Shown here: positions 32,370 to 42,034 of the stretch, piece by piece
Numbering within the stretch: position 1 is the stretch's first letter
How the letters are laid out: every line of letters starts with the position of its first letter
Position numbers and translations under genes: made by a program
Notes under the pieces: generated by a model
The model's input: only the letters and a program-made list of their open reading frames with translations
Databases searched by the model: none
Told to the model about the DNA's origin: nothing
Assembly (NCBI GenBank): GCA_964019655.1
Contig: CAXHTR010000003.1
Span: 248,001-312,000 of the forward strand
Direction of reading: 5' to 3'
Length of the DNA: 64,000 nt
DNA from: Perkinsela sp. pyNocScin1
Taxonomy: Eukaryota > Euglenozoa > Kinetoplastea > Prokinetoplastida > Perkinselidae

Positions 32370-33026
32370 CTATCTATATTTGCTTATTGCACGAATGACC
32401 TCTTCAGTTGTCGGTATTGATCTTAATTCGGTGCGTTCTGATGCAAGACCTTTCTCAAAAGTCACGATACCATTGTCAATTGTATATTTTTTTTCAGCAA
32501 CGAACTCGTCCTTGCTCATGACATCGATATCCTTATAGTTCATAATTTTAAGAAACTGCGAAACTGGAATGCTCATGAATGTTACGCATGCGATGTCAAC
32601 AATATTTTTGCGGATGATTTGCTCAATATTAGCGTTTGTCCAGCCGATCGAAATTGCAAGGCCTATATAAGACTGGACGTTGAGCCAAATTTCCGCTATG
32701 GCCATTTTTTCTATGAGCTCGTGCAAGCGCATGATCTCTCGAAGCTCTTTGTTTTCGAAGAGCTTTTCGGGAATTATACAACAGCATGCTGTAAAGGCGT
32801 TCTTGCGCATGCCAAGTAGACAGGTTTTCATAGCGATGAGACAAATGGTGCTGTAGCTTGCACTCGAAGGATAGAACTGATAAAGTGTCAGAATCTTTAC
32901 ATAAAGGTCTAAATTGATGGCCCAGCTCTCTTCTTTTTTCAAAATCTTCTCAAGTGATGAGATCATCGACTCGTCGAAGCTTTCTGTCGCCTCTTTTGAA
33001 CACATTACTGAATCAGAAAAAATCAT
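32370..33026 (-). CDS. Translation initiation factor eIF3 subunit K
   Basis: About 218 residues; the start is moved one codon in, to the ATG at 33026. The order of elements follows eIF3k: the LDLYVKILTLYQFYP helix (human LEANLAVLKLYQFNP), the IAMKTCLL..FTACCCIIPE region, a REIMRLHELIEKMAIAEIW helix, and a winged-helix end (IVDIACVTFMSIPVSQFLKIMN...IVTFEK). eIF3k is a non-core PCI-type subunit of the eIF3 complex and pairs with eIF3l. The C-terminal tail is slightly extended. Confidence 0.8.
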   Translation of the reverse strand: MIFSDSVMCSKEATESFDESMISSLEKILKKEESWAINLDLYVKILTLYQFYPSSASYSTICLIAMKTCLLGMRKNAFTACCCIIPEKLFENKELREIMRLHELIEKMAIAEIWLNVQSYIGLAISIGWTNANIEQIIRKNIVDIACVTFMSIPVSQFLKIMNYKDIDVMSKDEFVAEKKYTIDNGIVTFEKGLASERTELRSIPTTEEVIRAISKYR

Positions 33027-33129
33027 CAATGATCCTAATCTTAATGATGATCTAAATCATCATTCAAAATAATCATTTAGAAAGCCGTGGTACAAAAAAA
33101 GCGAGTACATCTTCAAATCATCATCTCAA

Positions 33130-33702
33130 TCACTGCAATGGTTTCTTCGTCGAGATTTGCTTAATTGCATCGCTCGAGACTACGGGTCCCATCTCGAGAA
33201 CTCGCTGCATGAGGGGCGCATACCAATCATCTGTCCACGACTGCTTCATGTCAACAAACGCCAAGTCCCTGTGTACATCTTCGAGTGATCTCAAAACCGT
33301 CGCAAAAGTCTTTCCGTGATTTCCACCGAGGACAGTGAATTTAACTTTTTGTGGCAGCTCTTTGTGCCAAAACGAAAGATGTTCGAGCAAGAGGCGCTGG
33401 GCGGTGAAAGGATCTTCAGGTGTATTCCCGGAATGAATTTTAAGCTCGACACGTTGATTTGAAAAAAGAGTGTAAAAGCTTTCTCTTTGCAGAACGTCTG
33501 GCACGATCTCTGCGGACAAAAAGCACACGTACAGTGTCTTCATCGGCCTCTTGGTTATTGAAGACTGAGCTTCGTCACATACTGCAAAAAAGTTTGGAAA
33601 AGTGTCCATATCGACAAAGCACAATTGCGAAACCCCACCACGGCGAACAGTTACTTCGCATGGCCTCTCGTGAAATCTCTGCCGCCGAGTACTAGATGAC
33701 AT
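33130..33702 (-). CDS. Possible degenerate PIN/NYN-like protein
   Basis: 190 residues. The arrangement recalls NYN/PIN nuclease folds: an opening acidic strand LCFVDMDTFPNFF (about 27-39), an aspartate-bearing helix PEDPFTAQRLLLEHL, and a VLGGNHGKTFATVL segment where NYN proteins have a SGDxDF-type motif. The acids of this last motif are replaced by N/H, so catalysis is doubtful. The basic N-terminus (MSSSTRRQRFHERP) may be a presequence or RNA-contact tail. The family call is tentative. Confidence 0.42.
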   Translation of the reverse strand: MSSSTRRQRFHERPCEVTVRRGGVSQLCFVDMDTFPNFFAVCDEAQSSITKRPMKTLYVCFLSAEIVPDVLQRESFYTLFSNQRVELKIHSGNTPEDPFTAQRLLLEHLSFWHKELPQKVKFTVLGGNHGKTFATVLRSLEDVHRDLAFVDMKQSWTDDWYAPLMQRVLEMGPVVSSDAIKQISTKKPLQ

Positions 33703-33780
33703 TTGGCTCTGAATATGAAAGAGAAGCTACGCTAGAAATTAAGCATAAAAACAAGGTATCAAGAATATCGAAGGGGGAAC

Positions 33781-34863
33781 TCACGCTTTTTTTTTCGTGT
33801 CGACAAAGAATTGCTTAACCTCTTCGTCTTCAATATCCGATAAAGCGTTGGGTGTCCATTTCGGGTCGTTTGTCTTGTCTATTAGCTTTGCCCTAACTCC
33901 TTCGAAAAAGTCACCTGAAAATTGGAGGAAATTCTGGCTGATGAGGTAATCAAGCTTTGTGTGGTTCTCAAATGGCTCGTGGAGCATCGCGTGAGCTCGC
34001 TGTAAGAGGTTCCATGTGACTTTGATACTAGTTGGCGAATTCTGCAAGATTTTCATCATGATTTTGTTGGGAAACGTCTGGTCATGCGCTGACGAGAGCA
34101 CAGATAACGCCCCTTCGATATTCCTCTGTTCGATAAAGGCGTTCTGCAACAGCAATAGTTCTTTTTGTGTCGCAAAATCAAAGACAGTTCTCTTGATTGG
34201 CTTAGTGTACACTTTAAGAATTCTTTCTATATCATTTGCCGATGTTATGCGCACAAAATCTTGGGTGAGAGAGTCGATGTTTTTCGATGAAACAAAATGA
34301 GTCCCCAAGCCACAGCGAACGGTATCCGCGCCATGCAAACTAGATCCAGTGAGGGCCATCCAGTGCCCAATGCCCGCAGGCTTGAGCCTCGGCAAAAAAT
34401 AGCTTGCCGTGGCGTCAGGAAAAAAGCCAATTGAGCACTCTGGCATCGCTGCGCTCGTGCTTTCAGTGCAGATGCGGTGCGATCCTTGGACCGCAAAGCC
34501 GAGTCCACCGCCCATGGTTATACCATTCAAAAGCGATACGTGCGGTGTGCCATACGTCGGCCATAGGTTATGAACTAAGCTTGTGAGCGTGTACACCGCT
34601 GCAAAGAGCTCTTGCGAAGTCGATTTGCCGAGGGCGACTGACTTGATATCACCACCTGAGGAGAAGACGTCTTCTGTTGATGAGTTTACGCAGATTACAC
34701 AGTTTTTCTGAAGCATCCACTTTCTATAAAACGGGATGAGACCGCACAGCATGCGTGCGCTCAGCGCGTTTCTCGCTCTTGGGCGGTTGAGAGTGATGAG
34801 CTTTGTGACTTTGAACTCTCGAATGAGTATCTGCCCACCCTCTATGGAGAATTCCTTCGACAT
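33781..34863 (-). CDS. 3-hydroxyisobutyryl-CoA hydrolase-like enoyl-CoA hydratase family protein
   Basis: 360 residues. Crotonase fold of the HIBCH subgroup, which hydrolyses 3-hydroxyisobutyryl-CoA in valine breakdown. Visible are FSSGGD (67-72), the oxyanion-hole strand NGITMGGGLG (113-122), and the catalytic pair E142 and D150 within MPECSIGFFPD, spaced eight residues apart as in human HIBCH. The retained acids argue for an active enzyme. An alternative is the mitoribosomal subunit mS47, a HIBCH relative found in kinetoplastids and plants. No clear presequence is visible. Confidence 0.78.
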   Translation of the reverse strand: MSKEFSIEGGQILIREFKVTKLITLNRPRARNALSARMLCGLIPFYRKWMLQKNCVICVNSSTEDVFSSGGDIKSVALGKSTSQELFAAVYTLTSLVHNLWPTYGTPHVSLLNGITMGGGLGFAVQGSHRICTESTSAAMPECSIGFFPDATASYFLPRLKPAGIGHWMALTGSSLHGADTVRCGLGTHFVSSKNIDSLTQDFVRITSANDIERILKVYTKPIKRTVFDFATQKELLLLQNAFIEQRNIEGALSVLSSAHDQTFPNKIMMKILQNSPTSIKVTWNLLQRAHAMLHEPFENHTKLDYLISQNFLQFSGDFFEGVRAKLIDKTNDPKWTPNALSDIEDEEVKQFFVDTKKKA

Positions 34864-34951
34864 TTAGAATTTACATGCTACGGGTCTCTGAATCTAGCAG
34901 TACAATAATATATTTACGGCAATATGAGGACAAATAAGTGGTGACCTACAT

Positions 34952-35497
34952 TCAAAAGTGATCGTTCGACGCTTGGGCACTGTCATGCGGCTTTGTACCG
35001 AAAATCTTAAAGTACTCTTCTTCGTAGACTTCTGCGTGGAGCTTCTTCATTAACATCTTATTTTTCCATATATTCTGTATGCGCTTATTCCGCACATCCC
35101 TACGCCGGGCCTCGTGATAATGCCTATCAAAAACATTTTCTTCAGAGCCCAGATGCATAGCAGTTGCTGATTGTGGAGACTCAACCCGAAATGCTTCAGC
35201 AAATTTTCGCGAAGAATCTACGAACTTCTTACGAATGTCTCGCCGACGCGGGTTGCGTTGTCGCTGTTTCGACCATCGAGCTTCGCCAACATATTTTTGG
35301 TCATCCAAGCAATCAAGTTCATCTTCTATGCGAGCGTTCCGACTCGAGCGGCGCTTTTTATGCCGCTGCAGCCTATCGTTGGCTCTGCGTTGCTCATATG
35401 GCGCAGGGGTACTTTTTAAGGAATCGTCATATCGGTCACCAGTGCCACGTTGGTATGCAAGATTACGAGACGTATGTCCTAGTGCAGATTCTTTCAT
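34952..35497 (-). CDS. Highly basic hypothetical protein
   Basis: 181 residues, about a quarter Arg/Lys, not recognised. Arginine-rich stretches (RRDIRKKFVDSSRKFAEAF, ARRRDVRNKRIQNIWKNK) alternate with short acidic ones, and the C-terminal helix LMKKLHAEVYEEEYFKIFG looks structured. The composition suits a ribosomal, nucleolar or RNA-binding protein. It lies 88 bp from the HIBCH-like gene in the same direction. Confidence 0.45.
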   Translation of the reverse strand: MKESALGHTSRNLAYQRGTGDRYDDSLKSTPAPYEQRRANDRLQRHKKRRSSRNARIEDELDCLDDQKYVGEARWSKQRQRNPRRRDIRKKFVDSSRKFAEAFRVESPQSATAMHLGSEENVFDRHYHEARRRDVRNKRIQNIWKNKMLMKKLHAEVYEEEYFKIFGTKPHDSAQASNDHF

Positions 35498-35647
35498 GGT
35501 GCGAAGGTATCAAAGAAAAAATGCTTCTTAATATCATTGCACGAGCTATTCTTTATTATTTGAGAACAATAATTATACATTCAAAGTGCGCCCTCAGAAT
35601 TCACCAGACTAAATGACACTAATTCTGAAGAAAACATCAATCAAGTG

Positions 35648-38617
35648 CTACCCGCGCGTAAATAAAAAATGCAAGTCTTCCTGAGTAAGCTTTGCCATTG
35701 AGCATTGGTTAGCATCGACAGTTCCTTCAAAGACAAGCATTTTCTTCTCCTGGAGTTCAATCATGCGTTCTTCGATTGTTCCACTGCAAATAAAGCGTGT
35801 GGCAAACACGGGCTTCTGCTGCCCTATGCGGTGGGCGCGCTGAATTGCCTGAAGCTCAACAGCTGGATTCCACCACGGGTCGACTAGAATTACGTGATTT
35901 GCGATCTGCAAATTTAGGCCCTCGCCACCGGCGCGAAGCGAAATCAAAATAACGCGAGCACCACCTGACAGGTCCCGGAAATTCTGCAGCATCGAGCGTC
36001 GCATCACTAAAGGCATGGATCCGAGAAGTTTGGCCGTTTTTACATGTGCCTTCTCGAGCTCCCATTCGATGAGGTCAAGCATGCTTGCATATTGTGAAAA
36101 TACGATAACTTTTTCATCAAGAGGTATTTTCTTAATGAACTCAATGATTGCACCCAACTTGCTCGACGCCTTAAAATTGGCGACATTGATACGATTCAAA
36201 ATATTTCGTTGTGCAATTTTCTTTGTATTCTTTGGAGTGAGGCTGCCCATATCTTCATCTGTGTTGCCACACGGTGGGACAGGGACATCATCGTCGTTTC
36301 TGTTGTATTTGATCTTCCGAGCTTTTTGTGCTTTATCTCTAGGTAACGCTTCGGTGTCTAGTTGAATACTTTCTTCGCTGTCGCTATCACTTTCTACGGC
36401 GTCATGGTTGAGCGAAGTGATATCAATAGTCATCGGTGCGTAACACCGCGGGCACCCTAGTGTGCCCCCAACAGCTTTCTCAAAGTGCATCGCCATGCAA
36501 CTCTTGTGAAATGAGTGCATGCAGGGCTTTGCCTGAATAATTTGTTTTTTAGATATGCTGTCGTGGCATAGAATACAGACGTGTGTTTCAATGCGCGACT
36601 GAAGGGAATCGAGAGAAGGCCTGTGCAACACAAGAAACGGGTGATCGAGGGACTGCCGTAGGCTCGACAGTAAGTCAAAAATATGCGCGTAATTATTCAG
36701 CAACGTGCCACGCTGGACAAAGGAGTCAAACTTTGCCTCGCTTCGCTCGTAGAGAGCCTCATAAAAGTCACGTTCATCATTAGCGAGATCAACTTTTATG
36801 AAATTGATGTACAGCTTGGGTAAATTTAAGTCCGAAACGAGTTCCTTTCGTCGACGGAGCATGATATGGTCTAGAACTGCCTCTTTGAGGAAAAGCATGG
36901 CTTTCTTTCCCGCCCCAACATATCCGTAGCGGCGGATAGGGTTAAGAATGTGTTTATTGAAAAAACTGAAGTGATTGAGCGGACTGTGACCACAGTGGAT
37001 GCACTTTCGGTGTTCACCCGCAGCAAAAGGATATGACAGTGAGGAGCATTCGCAGCCTTTCTTTTGACAGTAATACCGTGAGAATCTGTCCAAGCGCAGG
37101 AAGCGGAGAAGGCTATAGATATCGCCCACACGATTTTGAATAGGCGTTCCGGTAAGGCACCATTTATGGCGGCCTTGGAGAGCGTAGATTGCGCGCGCTG
37201 TCGAAGTATTTTTAGACTTGATGCGATGAGCTTCGTCAAGGACTATGCGGTACCAGCATGCGTCATGCACTTGGCTCGCGGAGAAATCGATAGAGCGTGC
37301 CTTGTATCCCTCAATGTCACGAAATTCGAGCACATTTTGTTCTATGTCTGCGTCCGAGCTACTATCTACGTCTTCATCGCTCTCCTGTTTTTGGCAAGCC
37401 ATATCTGACACTGAAGCGATGTTCTCACCTTTAACTATCTCAGCCTCGCTGTCATACACCACCTTCGTTTTTTTCAACTCGTGGCTTTCCTTGGCCCCTT
37501 TAACAGTATTTTTTTCAACATAAGCCTCATTCTCCCTGTTCATACCACCGACAAGCTCTTGAAACATTTTCCACGGCCGATAGCTTCCCTGCTTACTTTT
37601 TGGAGGCCCTTGCTCTGTGATACTTTCGCTTTCCTGGTCGACTGTCCTTTGAATTATCTTTAGTGTTGTCAGCCCTTTTGCAATGGTTTCATATGTTTGC
37701 TTTTTCTCCTGTTTCTTTTGTTTTGCGGTTCGCTGAGCACTCTCACCGCAAAAGTACTTTTGGTGAATGATCAGCTTCTTCGGCAAAAAGTGCTTCCCAC
37801 ACGTTGTACACTTGATTTTCTTGCAGGCAATCAGTTTTTGATAGTATTTCTCCACAGTTTGATAAGTTGTGAGTACAACATCAAATTCTTGTAGCTCTGA
37901 AGCCGAAAGCCTTGTTCCCTGGCCGTGTAAAATGTGCACAGACAACGTATTAGGCAAAACATATGATTCAATCTCATCTTTCCATTGAAACATGGAGGAA
38001 GCTGGTGTGACGACGAGCGTCGGACCATGCCCTCGCCGAGCGAGGATCAGTGATATGATCTGAATTGTCTTTCCCATGCCCATTTCATCAGCAAGAATAC
38101 CACCAGCACAGAAAGGCCGATCCCCACTTTTCATTGTGAATTCAAATTTATCCTCTTGATCTACGAGCCAGCCCAAACCTTCTTTTTGGTACGGAAAAAG
38201 AGTCTGTGTAAGGGAGGATGAGGGCTCACGTTGGTCAAGCACCCGCGCAGCGACGCACTCTTCTGGATCGATGGACTCGAGGTGTCCTACTTCTTCTGAT
38301 AGGTTACACAGAAGCTCTTTTTGTTCGTTTCGTGATAGGTCATCATACCCGTAAATCTTTCTATGAAATAGCCGTTCTCGCGCCTCGGCGATGTGTGTGC
38401 ATAGAATGTGCTGCCAGGCAGAAATAATACCATACGGCCCTCGCGGGTCATTGATGGGCAGTCCGATTCGTAGCTCTGCCTTGTTGATGAGCTCACCGCA
38501 CTTATTGCAGCGTGCACGATTCGACGGTGCGTGATTTACCCAGTATAAGTACAGTGGAAGGTCATTTGATGTACGAACCATCCAGTTGCCATCCTGTATC
38601 GTAAGTTCTCGAACCAT
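35648..38617 (-). CDS. RAD16/RAD5-type SNF2 ATPase with PARP-type zinc finger and RING
   Basis: 989 residues. An N-terminal C-x2-C...H-x2-C module (C37, C40, H70, C73, with RARCNKCGELI and W-x-H) fits a PARP-type DNA-end-binding zinc finger. The SNF2 motor follows: Walker A ADEMGMGKT (K173), motif II VLDEAH, motif III LTGTPIQN, and the second lobe with VIVFSQYASMLD, SLRAGGEGLNL and a RAHRIGQ motif. A RING finger (CILCHDSISKK...CPRC) is inserted between the lobes, as in yeast Rad16/Rad5, and a CxxC..H..C insert sits at about 270-290. The likely job is damage recognition in global nucleotide-excision repair with ubiquitin-ligase activity. Confidence 0.86.
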   Translation of the reverse strand: MVRELTIQDGNWMVRTSNDLPLYLYWVNHAPSNRARCNKCGELINKAELRIGLPINDPRGPYGIISAWQHILCTHIAEARERLFHRKIYGYDDLSRNEQKELLCNLSEEVGHLESIDPEECVAARVLDQREPSSSLTQTLFPYQKEGLGWLVDQEDKFEFTMKSGDRPFCAGGILADEMGMGKTIQIISLILARRGHGPTLVVTPASSMFQWKDEIESYVLPNTLSVHILHGQGTRLSASELQEFDVVLTTYQTVEKYYQKLIACKKIKCTTCGKHFLPKKLIIHQKYFCGESAQRTAKQKKQEKKQTYETIAKGLTTLKIIQRTVDQESESITEQGPPKSKQGSYRPWKMFQELVGGMNRENEAYVEKNTVKGAKESHELKKTKVVYDSEAEIVKGENIASVSDMACQKQESDEDVDSSSDADIEQNVLEFRDIEGYKARSIDFSASQVHDACWYRIVLDEAHRIKSKNTSTARAIYALQGRHKWCLTGTPIQNRVGDIYSLLRFLRLDRFSRYYCQKKGCECSSLSYPFAAGEHRKCIHCGHSPLNHFSFFNKHILNPIRRYGYVGAGKKAMLFLKEAVLDHIMLRRRKELVSDLNLPKLYINFIKVDLANDERDFYEALYERSEAKFDSFVQRGTLLNNYAHIFDLLSSLRQSLDHPFLVLHRPSLDSLQSRIETHVCILCHDSISKKQIIQAKPCMHSFHKSCMAMHFEKAVGGTLGCPRCYAPMTIDITSLNHDAVESDSDSEESIQLDTEALPRDKAQKARKIKYNRNDDDVPVPPCGNTDEDMGSLTPKNTKKIAQRNILNRINVANFKASSKLGAIIEFIKKIPLDEKVIVFSQYASMLDLIEWELEKAHVKTAKLLGSMPLVMRRSMLQNFRDLSGGARVILISLRAGGEGLNLQIANHVILVDPWWNPAVELQAIQRAHRIGQQKPVFATRFICSGTIEERMIELQEKKMLVFEGTVDANQCSMAKLTQEDLHFLFTRG

Positions 38618-39052
38618 AGCCTGTATGTCAACGTAAAATTAAAATTTATGTCATGTATAGACAAACGCAAGCATCCACATACTATTCTACATCTAATCTC
38701 ATCTGCATGTATGCAATCAGTCTTGCGAAATCAACGTTCTTGCCAGGAGTGGAGCAAGCATGCTATCAAGACGAAAAAGTGGTACTTACGACAATGCAAT
38801 GCACTTCAATACACTTCAAATGGATCACCTTGTGAATATTCACCATTTCATATACTTTTTCGAAATAAAAATGAATGGGACTCCAATTGCAACCCATGGA
38901 AAGGAGAAGAAAACTTCTTCTCGTCCTAGAACGAGCGTCGGAAAAAACCCTAGTCAAGCGCGCTAGATTCTAAGGACAGCGTCAGGAAACCAAGCTTTAG
39001 CTTTTGGTCTAGCGCCGAGTGTGTCCCGATGCGACACCTTATTTCATGAACT
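38618..39052. other. Intergenic spacer, 435 bp
   Basis: Holds the presumed 5' processing signals of the RAD16-like gene on its left and the 3' region of a small frame on its right. Plus-strand frames of 60-93 codons overlap each other, run against the array and lack coding character. Confidence 0.35.
38621..38650 (-). promoter_or_regulatory. Probable trans-splice acceptor of RAD16-like gene
   Basis: On the minus strand a T-rich run (AATTTTAATTTTACG) leads to GACATACAG, with the AG three bases before the ATG at 38617. It fits a spliced-leader acceptor. Confidence 0.42.
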
Positions 39053-39325
39053 TCATGGAAACAATTCTCTGTAGAAAATCTTATCCGTTTCTCCTACCGA
39101 TTTTGTTTTCGCTCTCTTACCATTGGTCCTCACCACACATGGATCTTGGTCATGAGCAACCTCTGCATACAGGTCACACTGGGTCATTTGTAGCATCGTA
39201 GACTTCAAAATCGCGTTTCTCATGAGTTCATCATAATAAGAAATATCAGCCTGATCAAGATGTGCGCATGAAGGCTGATATTCTTCTTGCTTGGATTTTT
39301 CTGATCGAGAAACCTTGGTTTTCAT
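39053..39325 (-). CDS. Small hypothetical protein, 90 aa
   Basis: An ATG-initiated frame in array direction: a basic start (MKTKVSRSEKSKQEE), a tyrosine/leucine-rich helix (ISYYDELMRNAILKSTMLQMTQCDLYAEVAH) and a basic end. Composition and placement between two confident genes suggest a real small gene, but no family is recognised. Confidence 0.35.
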   Translation of the reverse strand: MKTKVSRSEKSKQEEYQPSCAHLDQADISYYDELMRNAILKSTMLQMTQCDLYAEVAHDQDPCVVRTNGKRAKTKSVGETDKIFYRELFP

Positions 39326-39398
39326 TCAGGTTTTACTCAAAAAATGAATATCAAAAGCAAAAGTGTTTAATTTCACGCCAGCATGTGTGCCGCAGATG

Positions 39399-40850
39399 CT
39401 AGTCATCACACCTAGAAGCTTCTTCTACTGACACGCATGACTCGCATTCGTCGGAGCTTTCCGCACCACTTTCTTTTCTTGCAGTGTCTTTTTCGCCAAT
39501 AATCAAAAATTCCTTTTTATAGTCGTCGTCGAAGTGAATATCATCCATGAAGAGCTCAATATCATTATCTTGCTCTATGCGCTTTTCAGTCTCTTCCTTC
39601 ATGAGAAAGTCAATCTTCCATTTTCGTCTCCTTTGCTTGGTGAACTTTTTGTGCACCAAAATCACATCTCCTTTCGTTCCAACATGATTCAGTTCAAAAT
39701 CGAATTCATGATTAGTCGAATTCACGGCGGTCAAGAGGTATCCCATCGCTATGTCACCCGGCTTAAGAATGTTCCCAAGATGGGTGTTGATAATCCACTC
39801 TCTGCCCATACCGATCTCCGAAGCCAAGCAGACTGTTGCCTCCCCTAAATTGAGGCGGCCATTGGCCAATCCAGGCTTTTCGGCAATGTCAATCATAAAA
39901 AATTCTTGTAAATCTCTTGATGATGCAACAGAGCGAAACGGCATCTTCCAATAGAGCGACCCTTTAATCTCACCACTTTGCAGTGTGAAGGGATCTAGAA
40001 AGACAATGCTTGTGTGAACTTTGTAGCAAATTACAATCGGGCCTAGACCACCCATGGAGCGCGAAAGCTTTTTCGGTAGGCATACCAAGTCCTCTCGACA
40101 AATCGGGGCAATCTCTGCGCTGAAGGCATGATGGATCTCAGCAGTGTTGCTCTTAACGTCCATTGTCACAAGCTGCTCAGAGTCTTTTCGGCTGGTCGGT
40201 ACCTTTGATTGTACAAATTCGAGGAACCGCAGCCCGTGCATGCGATGTAAGAAGAAAAAATCGAGACCATCAGGCTGTACTTGAATTTTTGTACACTCCA
40301 AATGCATATTATGCTTCAAAATAACCTGCTCGAGATACAGAAAGCTCCTACGATGGGATACTTTTTGACGCAGCTGCACGACAGCGCTCCATTGGGATGT
40401 ACCGGTCGCTTCTTGCTCACACATTTCGCATTGTTGGTTATGAATCACGTACTCCACTACCAAGCTCTGTTCGATGCGTGCACCCTCACTAATTTCCTTT
40501 TCAACTGTTATCTTTACTTTGACTCGCCTCGAGTGCGGCTCGGTCCAAATGAAGCACGCGTCTTTGAGCTTAAACTTGTTGAGAGTGCGGACGCGCTTTA
40601 AGCACAGTGCCATCAGCTCTTTTGACTCTAGAGGTGCATTAATCCAGTACTTTGGCGGTTGAAGAAATCGCTCACATCCTCGACAAAATGAGAGCGAATT
40701 ATCTCTCGAAATGTCCTTGGTTATGTCAACGTAAGATTCGATGCAACGATTGCACATGTTTGTAGGATTGCTCGTGATAAGTGCTCCACATGTACAGCAC
40801 ATGATATGAGGCATTTCTTTATCTACCCCGTCTTGAACAATCGATGCCAT
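39399..40850 (-). CDS. NMD3: 60S ribosomal export adaptor NMD3
   Basis: 483 residues. NMD3 binds nascent 60S subunits and recruits the Crm1 exporter. The N-terminus has the diagnostic paired CxxC zinc sites (MCCTCGALI, CNRC, FCRGCERFLQPP), followed by the conserved block with KYWINAPLESKELMALCLKRV, the second CEMCE site, and the region HGLRFLEFVQSKVPTS, then KSNTAEIHHAFSAEIAPICREDLVCLP. The acidic C-terminal tail (about 420-483) is where the leucine-rich export signal normally sits. The ATG at 40850 follows a strong acceptor-like site. Confidence 0.92.
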   Translation of the reverse strand: MASIVQDGVDKEMPHIMCCTCGALITSNPTNMCNRCIESYVDITKDISRDNSLSFCRGCERFLQPPKYWINAPLESKELMALCLKRVRTLNKFKLKDACFIWTEPHSRRVKVKITVEKEISEGARIEQSLVVEYVIHNQQCEMCEQEATGTSQWSAVVQLRQKVSHRRSFLYLEQVILKHNMHLECTKIQVQPDGLDFFFLHRMHGLRFLEFVQSKVPTSRKDSEQLVTMDVKSNTAEIHHAFSAEIAPICREDLVCLPKKLSRSMGGLGPIVICYKVHTSIVFLDPFTLQSGEIKGSLYWKMPFRSVASSRDLQEFFMIDIAEKPGLANGRLNLGEATVCLASEIGMGREWIINTHLGNILKPGDIAMGYLLTAVNSTNHEFDFELNHVGTKGDVILVHKKFTKQRRRKWKIDFLMKEETEKRIEQDNDIELFMDDIHFDDDYKKEFLIIGEKDTARKESGAESSDECESCVSVEEASRCDD

Positions 40851-40856
40851 GGTAAA

Positions 40857-40878
40857 CTAACAAAAAATTAAGAATAAG
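40857..40878 (-). promoter_or_regulatory. Probable trans-splice acceptor of NMD3
   Basis: Reading the minus strand, CTTATTCTTAATTTTTTGTTAG ends six bases before the NMD3 ATG. This is one of the clearest pyrimidine-tract-plus-AG sites in the window. Confidence 0.55.
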
Positions 40879-41125
40879 CTGAGATGCGTGAGCAGGAATA
40901 TCTTGATACAGAATCTCAAATTATTCAGCTATCGATGCTCATTTATTTTTCTTCAACCGGAGCAGCTTAGATCGTCATGAAAACTTTTCAACCAATTTGT
41001 ACGAAAGACGTGAACAATAGCTATGCATCAGCTATACAGCCGAAGTACTACTTAAAGCACTACTGTAAAAAAAGGCTGCAGGACTGAACGGCAAGGATTT
41101 TACAGCTTGATTTAGAAGAAGTGCT

Positions 41126-41695
41126 TTACAGAAACTTATTGAGCATATTGACATTGAAGTCGCTTGCCTCGAGAGAATTTTTCCTAACGTACACACAAAC
41201 ATCTGATGCTTGCTTGAAGGCAAAATCCTTCCCCCCATCGCTAAGATGACTTTTTGAATGAAAGCTGCTGAAATTTTGTGCCTTGGAGAATTTTGTGCCT
41301 TCGATGCTCGTGTTATGATTGGCCCTATTAGGGATCGCCTTACGTGTTGCACAGTTTTCATCGCCGGCTGGCTCTAAAGAGTTCAGCTTGTAGCTTGTAG
41401 AGGCATATGGGGGCTCGTCTGTTTCTTTCGTGAGAAAATCATAAAGAGCATTGCTTTCCAAGCTATTTTGGGTGGTATCTGGCTCTTCTGCGAGAATATC
41501 GTCCAGGTCAGCAAGAAACTGCGCATCAATACTATTTAAACCGAGGGATTTTCGTGGTGATGACTTTTCCACTTTCATGGGATATTCTATCTCCGCCAAT
41601 CCAGCGGAACCCTTAGTCTTACACATCTCGCATATGCGATACATTTCGTCGATAGTATACGTACCAGGTTTTTTCATCGTCAATTTAAGATACAT
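41126..41695 (-). CDS. Hypothetical protein, 189 aa
   Basis: Not recognised. The N-terminal 45 residues may form a small domain with a CxxC (YRICEMCKTKG), followed by an acidic helix (IDAQFLADLDDILAEEPD) and a polar, probably disordered serine/asparagine-rich tail. The ATG at 41695 is followed by another in-frame ATG six codons on. Length and direction fit the array. A short linear-motif adaptor is conceivable. Confidence 0.45.
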   Translation of the reverse strand: MYLKLTMKKPGTYTIDEMYRICEMCKTKGSAGLAEIEYPMKVEKSSPRKSLGLNSIDAQFLADLDDILAEEPDTTQNSLESNALYDFLTKETDEPPYASTSYKLNSLEPAGDENCATRKAIPNRANHNTSIEGTKFSKAQNFSSFHSKSHLSDGGKDFAFKQASDVCVYVRKNSLEASDFNVNMLNKFL

Positions 41696-42034
41696 GTTTA
41701 TAGGTAAGAAGAAGCAAGATTTATATTTACTAGGCTCTTAAGCAAACGTTAGCACCTCGTGTGAAATCAATCTAGAGCTCATCGTCGCATACTGTATCAA
41801 GAAATATAGGATTAACTACCATCTGAGTAGGGCTTTGAGAGCAAAATTATTTCGCCCCAAAAAGCCAGTTTGGCGACCCTTAAAGTTTTCCTTTAAACCA
41901 CATTATTTTTGAGAATTCCTTTTTGCTGGCACGCCAATTCGGGACAGTCGTAGCATCTTACTCGTTAGTAAAGTGTCATAATATGAAAACATAGAGTGTG
42001 GGTGCAATGATAACATTTCAAACTTATACTTCGC
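41696..42034. other. Intergenic spacer, 339 bp
   Basis: No frame, RNA gene or repeat that I can support. It is AT-rich and presumably carries the CNOT9 3' UTR and the 5' signals of the 189-aa gene. Confidence 0.4.
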
